This document shows, piece after piece, positions 63,751 through 64,000 of a DNA stretch of 64,000 nucleotides. Within the stretch, counting starts at the first letter, position 1, and the number at the start of each line of letters is the position of its first letter. Below the pieces are notes generated by a model. The model made no database searches and was not told the origin of the DNA. It saw nothing but the letters and a program-made list of their open reading frames with translations. The translations under genes and the position numbers were made by a program. Origin of the DNA: Dysidea avara (Eukaryota; Porifera; Demospongiae; Dictyoceratida; Dysideidae); the NCBI RefSeq assembly GCF_963678975.1, contig NC_089278.1, positions 8,459,479 to 8,523,478 of the forward strand, written 5' to 3'.

Positions 63751-64000
63751 GATAATGTTAAATAAAAAACACCCAAGTACAAGGATCTAAGTTCAATTAG
63801 GGATCAAAGAAATACGAAGTAGTGAAACAAGGGAGGTTGCCTACACTTGAAGATATACTGGTGGACATTGAATCCCTAATTCAGTCATGGATGTAGACTG
63901 AAGTAGGAATTAAAGTATGCCTTTTTCCTACTGCAGCAACTACCGTGGAAGCATCAAGGACTCACTTTGTCCTCCTTTGTGTCCCGTTCTTTCTCCACTA

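Overview
The window is animal nuclear DNA: AT-rich, with short phase-1 exons carrying immunoglobulin-like (Ig) modules, a receptor-type protein tyrosine phosphatase (PTP) gene split by introns, and a very dense load of mobile elements. Ig/PTP receptors are essentially metazoan. The compact introns, the crowd of MITEs and the Gypsy and BEL/Pao retrotransposons suggest a marine invertebrate, most likely a sponge, but the species cannot be fixed from sequence alone.

Host genes. Three pieces of what looks like a clustered receptor family lie on the + strand. (1) 4.9-8.7 kb: ten exons for a transmembrane segment, a juxtamembrane region and one complete PTP domain. It keeps the Cys-x5-Arg signature, but the WPD-loop acid, the substrate-binding Tyr and the Q-loop Gln are replaced, so it is probably a pseudophosphatase. 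(2) 24.1-39.2 kb: a paralogous ectodomain with eight Ig exons, two small stalk exons, the transmembrane exon and two juxtamembrane exons. It is broken by three out-of-frame indels, is truncated at its 5' side, and has lost its whole PTP domain where a foldback element and satellite array begin. (3) 51.5 kb: an orphan first exon encoding a signal peptide and ending in phase 1, the phase used by the Ig exons.

Mobile DNA. Six arrays of a roughly 31-bp satellite monomer (0-2.2, 10.5-13.1, 18.3-21.4, 39.4-42.2, 49.3-49.9 and 56.2-58.7 kb) sit inside a recurring composite. On one side is a roughly 325-bp perfect foldback. On the other is a roughly 0.8-kb unique arm that ends in a stem-loop (GACACAC-TACC-GTGTGTC) followed by TTGATG. 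This arrangement resembles satellite-bearing non-autonomous Helitron/Helentron elements. An intact Gypsy element with identical LTRs lies at 31.0-35.3 kb. A BEL/Pao element with identical LTRs and one frameshift lies at 42.6-48.4 kb; it sits inside a TIR transposon that itself sits inside satellite. Also present are a hAT-like element with an 8-bp target duplication (20.1-21.4 kb), TA-flanked TGTGAC-type MITEs, a 3' retroposon with a 15-bp target duplication, a LINE reverse-transcriptase remnant, two tRNA-like SINE heads, several long hairpins, a G-quadruplex minisatellite and a 50-bp repeat built of two palindromes.

Region order: satellite composite (0-4.1 kb); PTP gene (4.1-9.1); satellite composite (9.1-13.6); MITEs, duplicated segment and TTTACC-rich DNA (13.6-17.9); satellite composite with nested insertions (17.9-23.4); Ig receptor pseudogene interrupted by Gypsy and MITEs (24-39); satellite/TIR element/BEL nest (39-50); orphan exon and repeat relics (50-56); satellite composite (56-59); hairpin-rich intergenic DNA (59-64).
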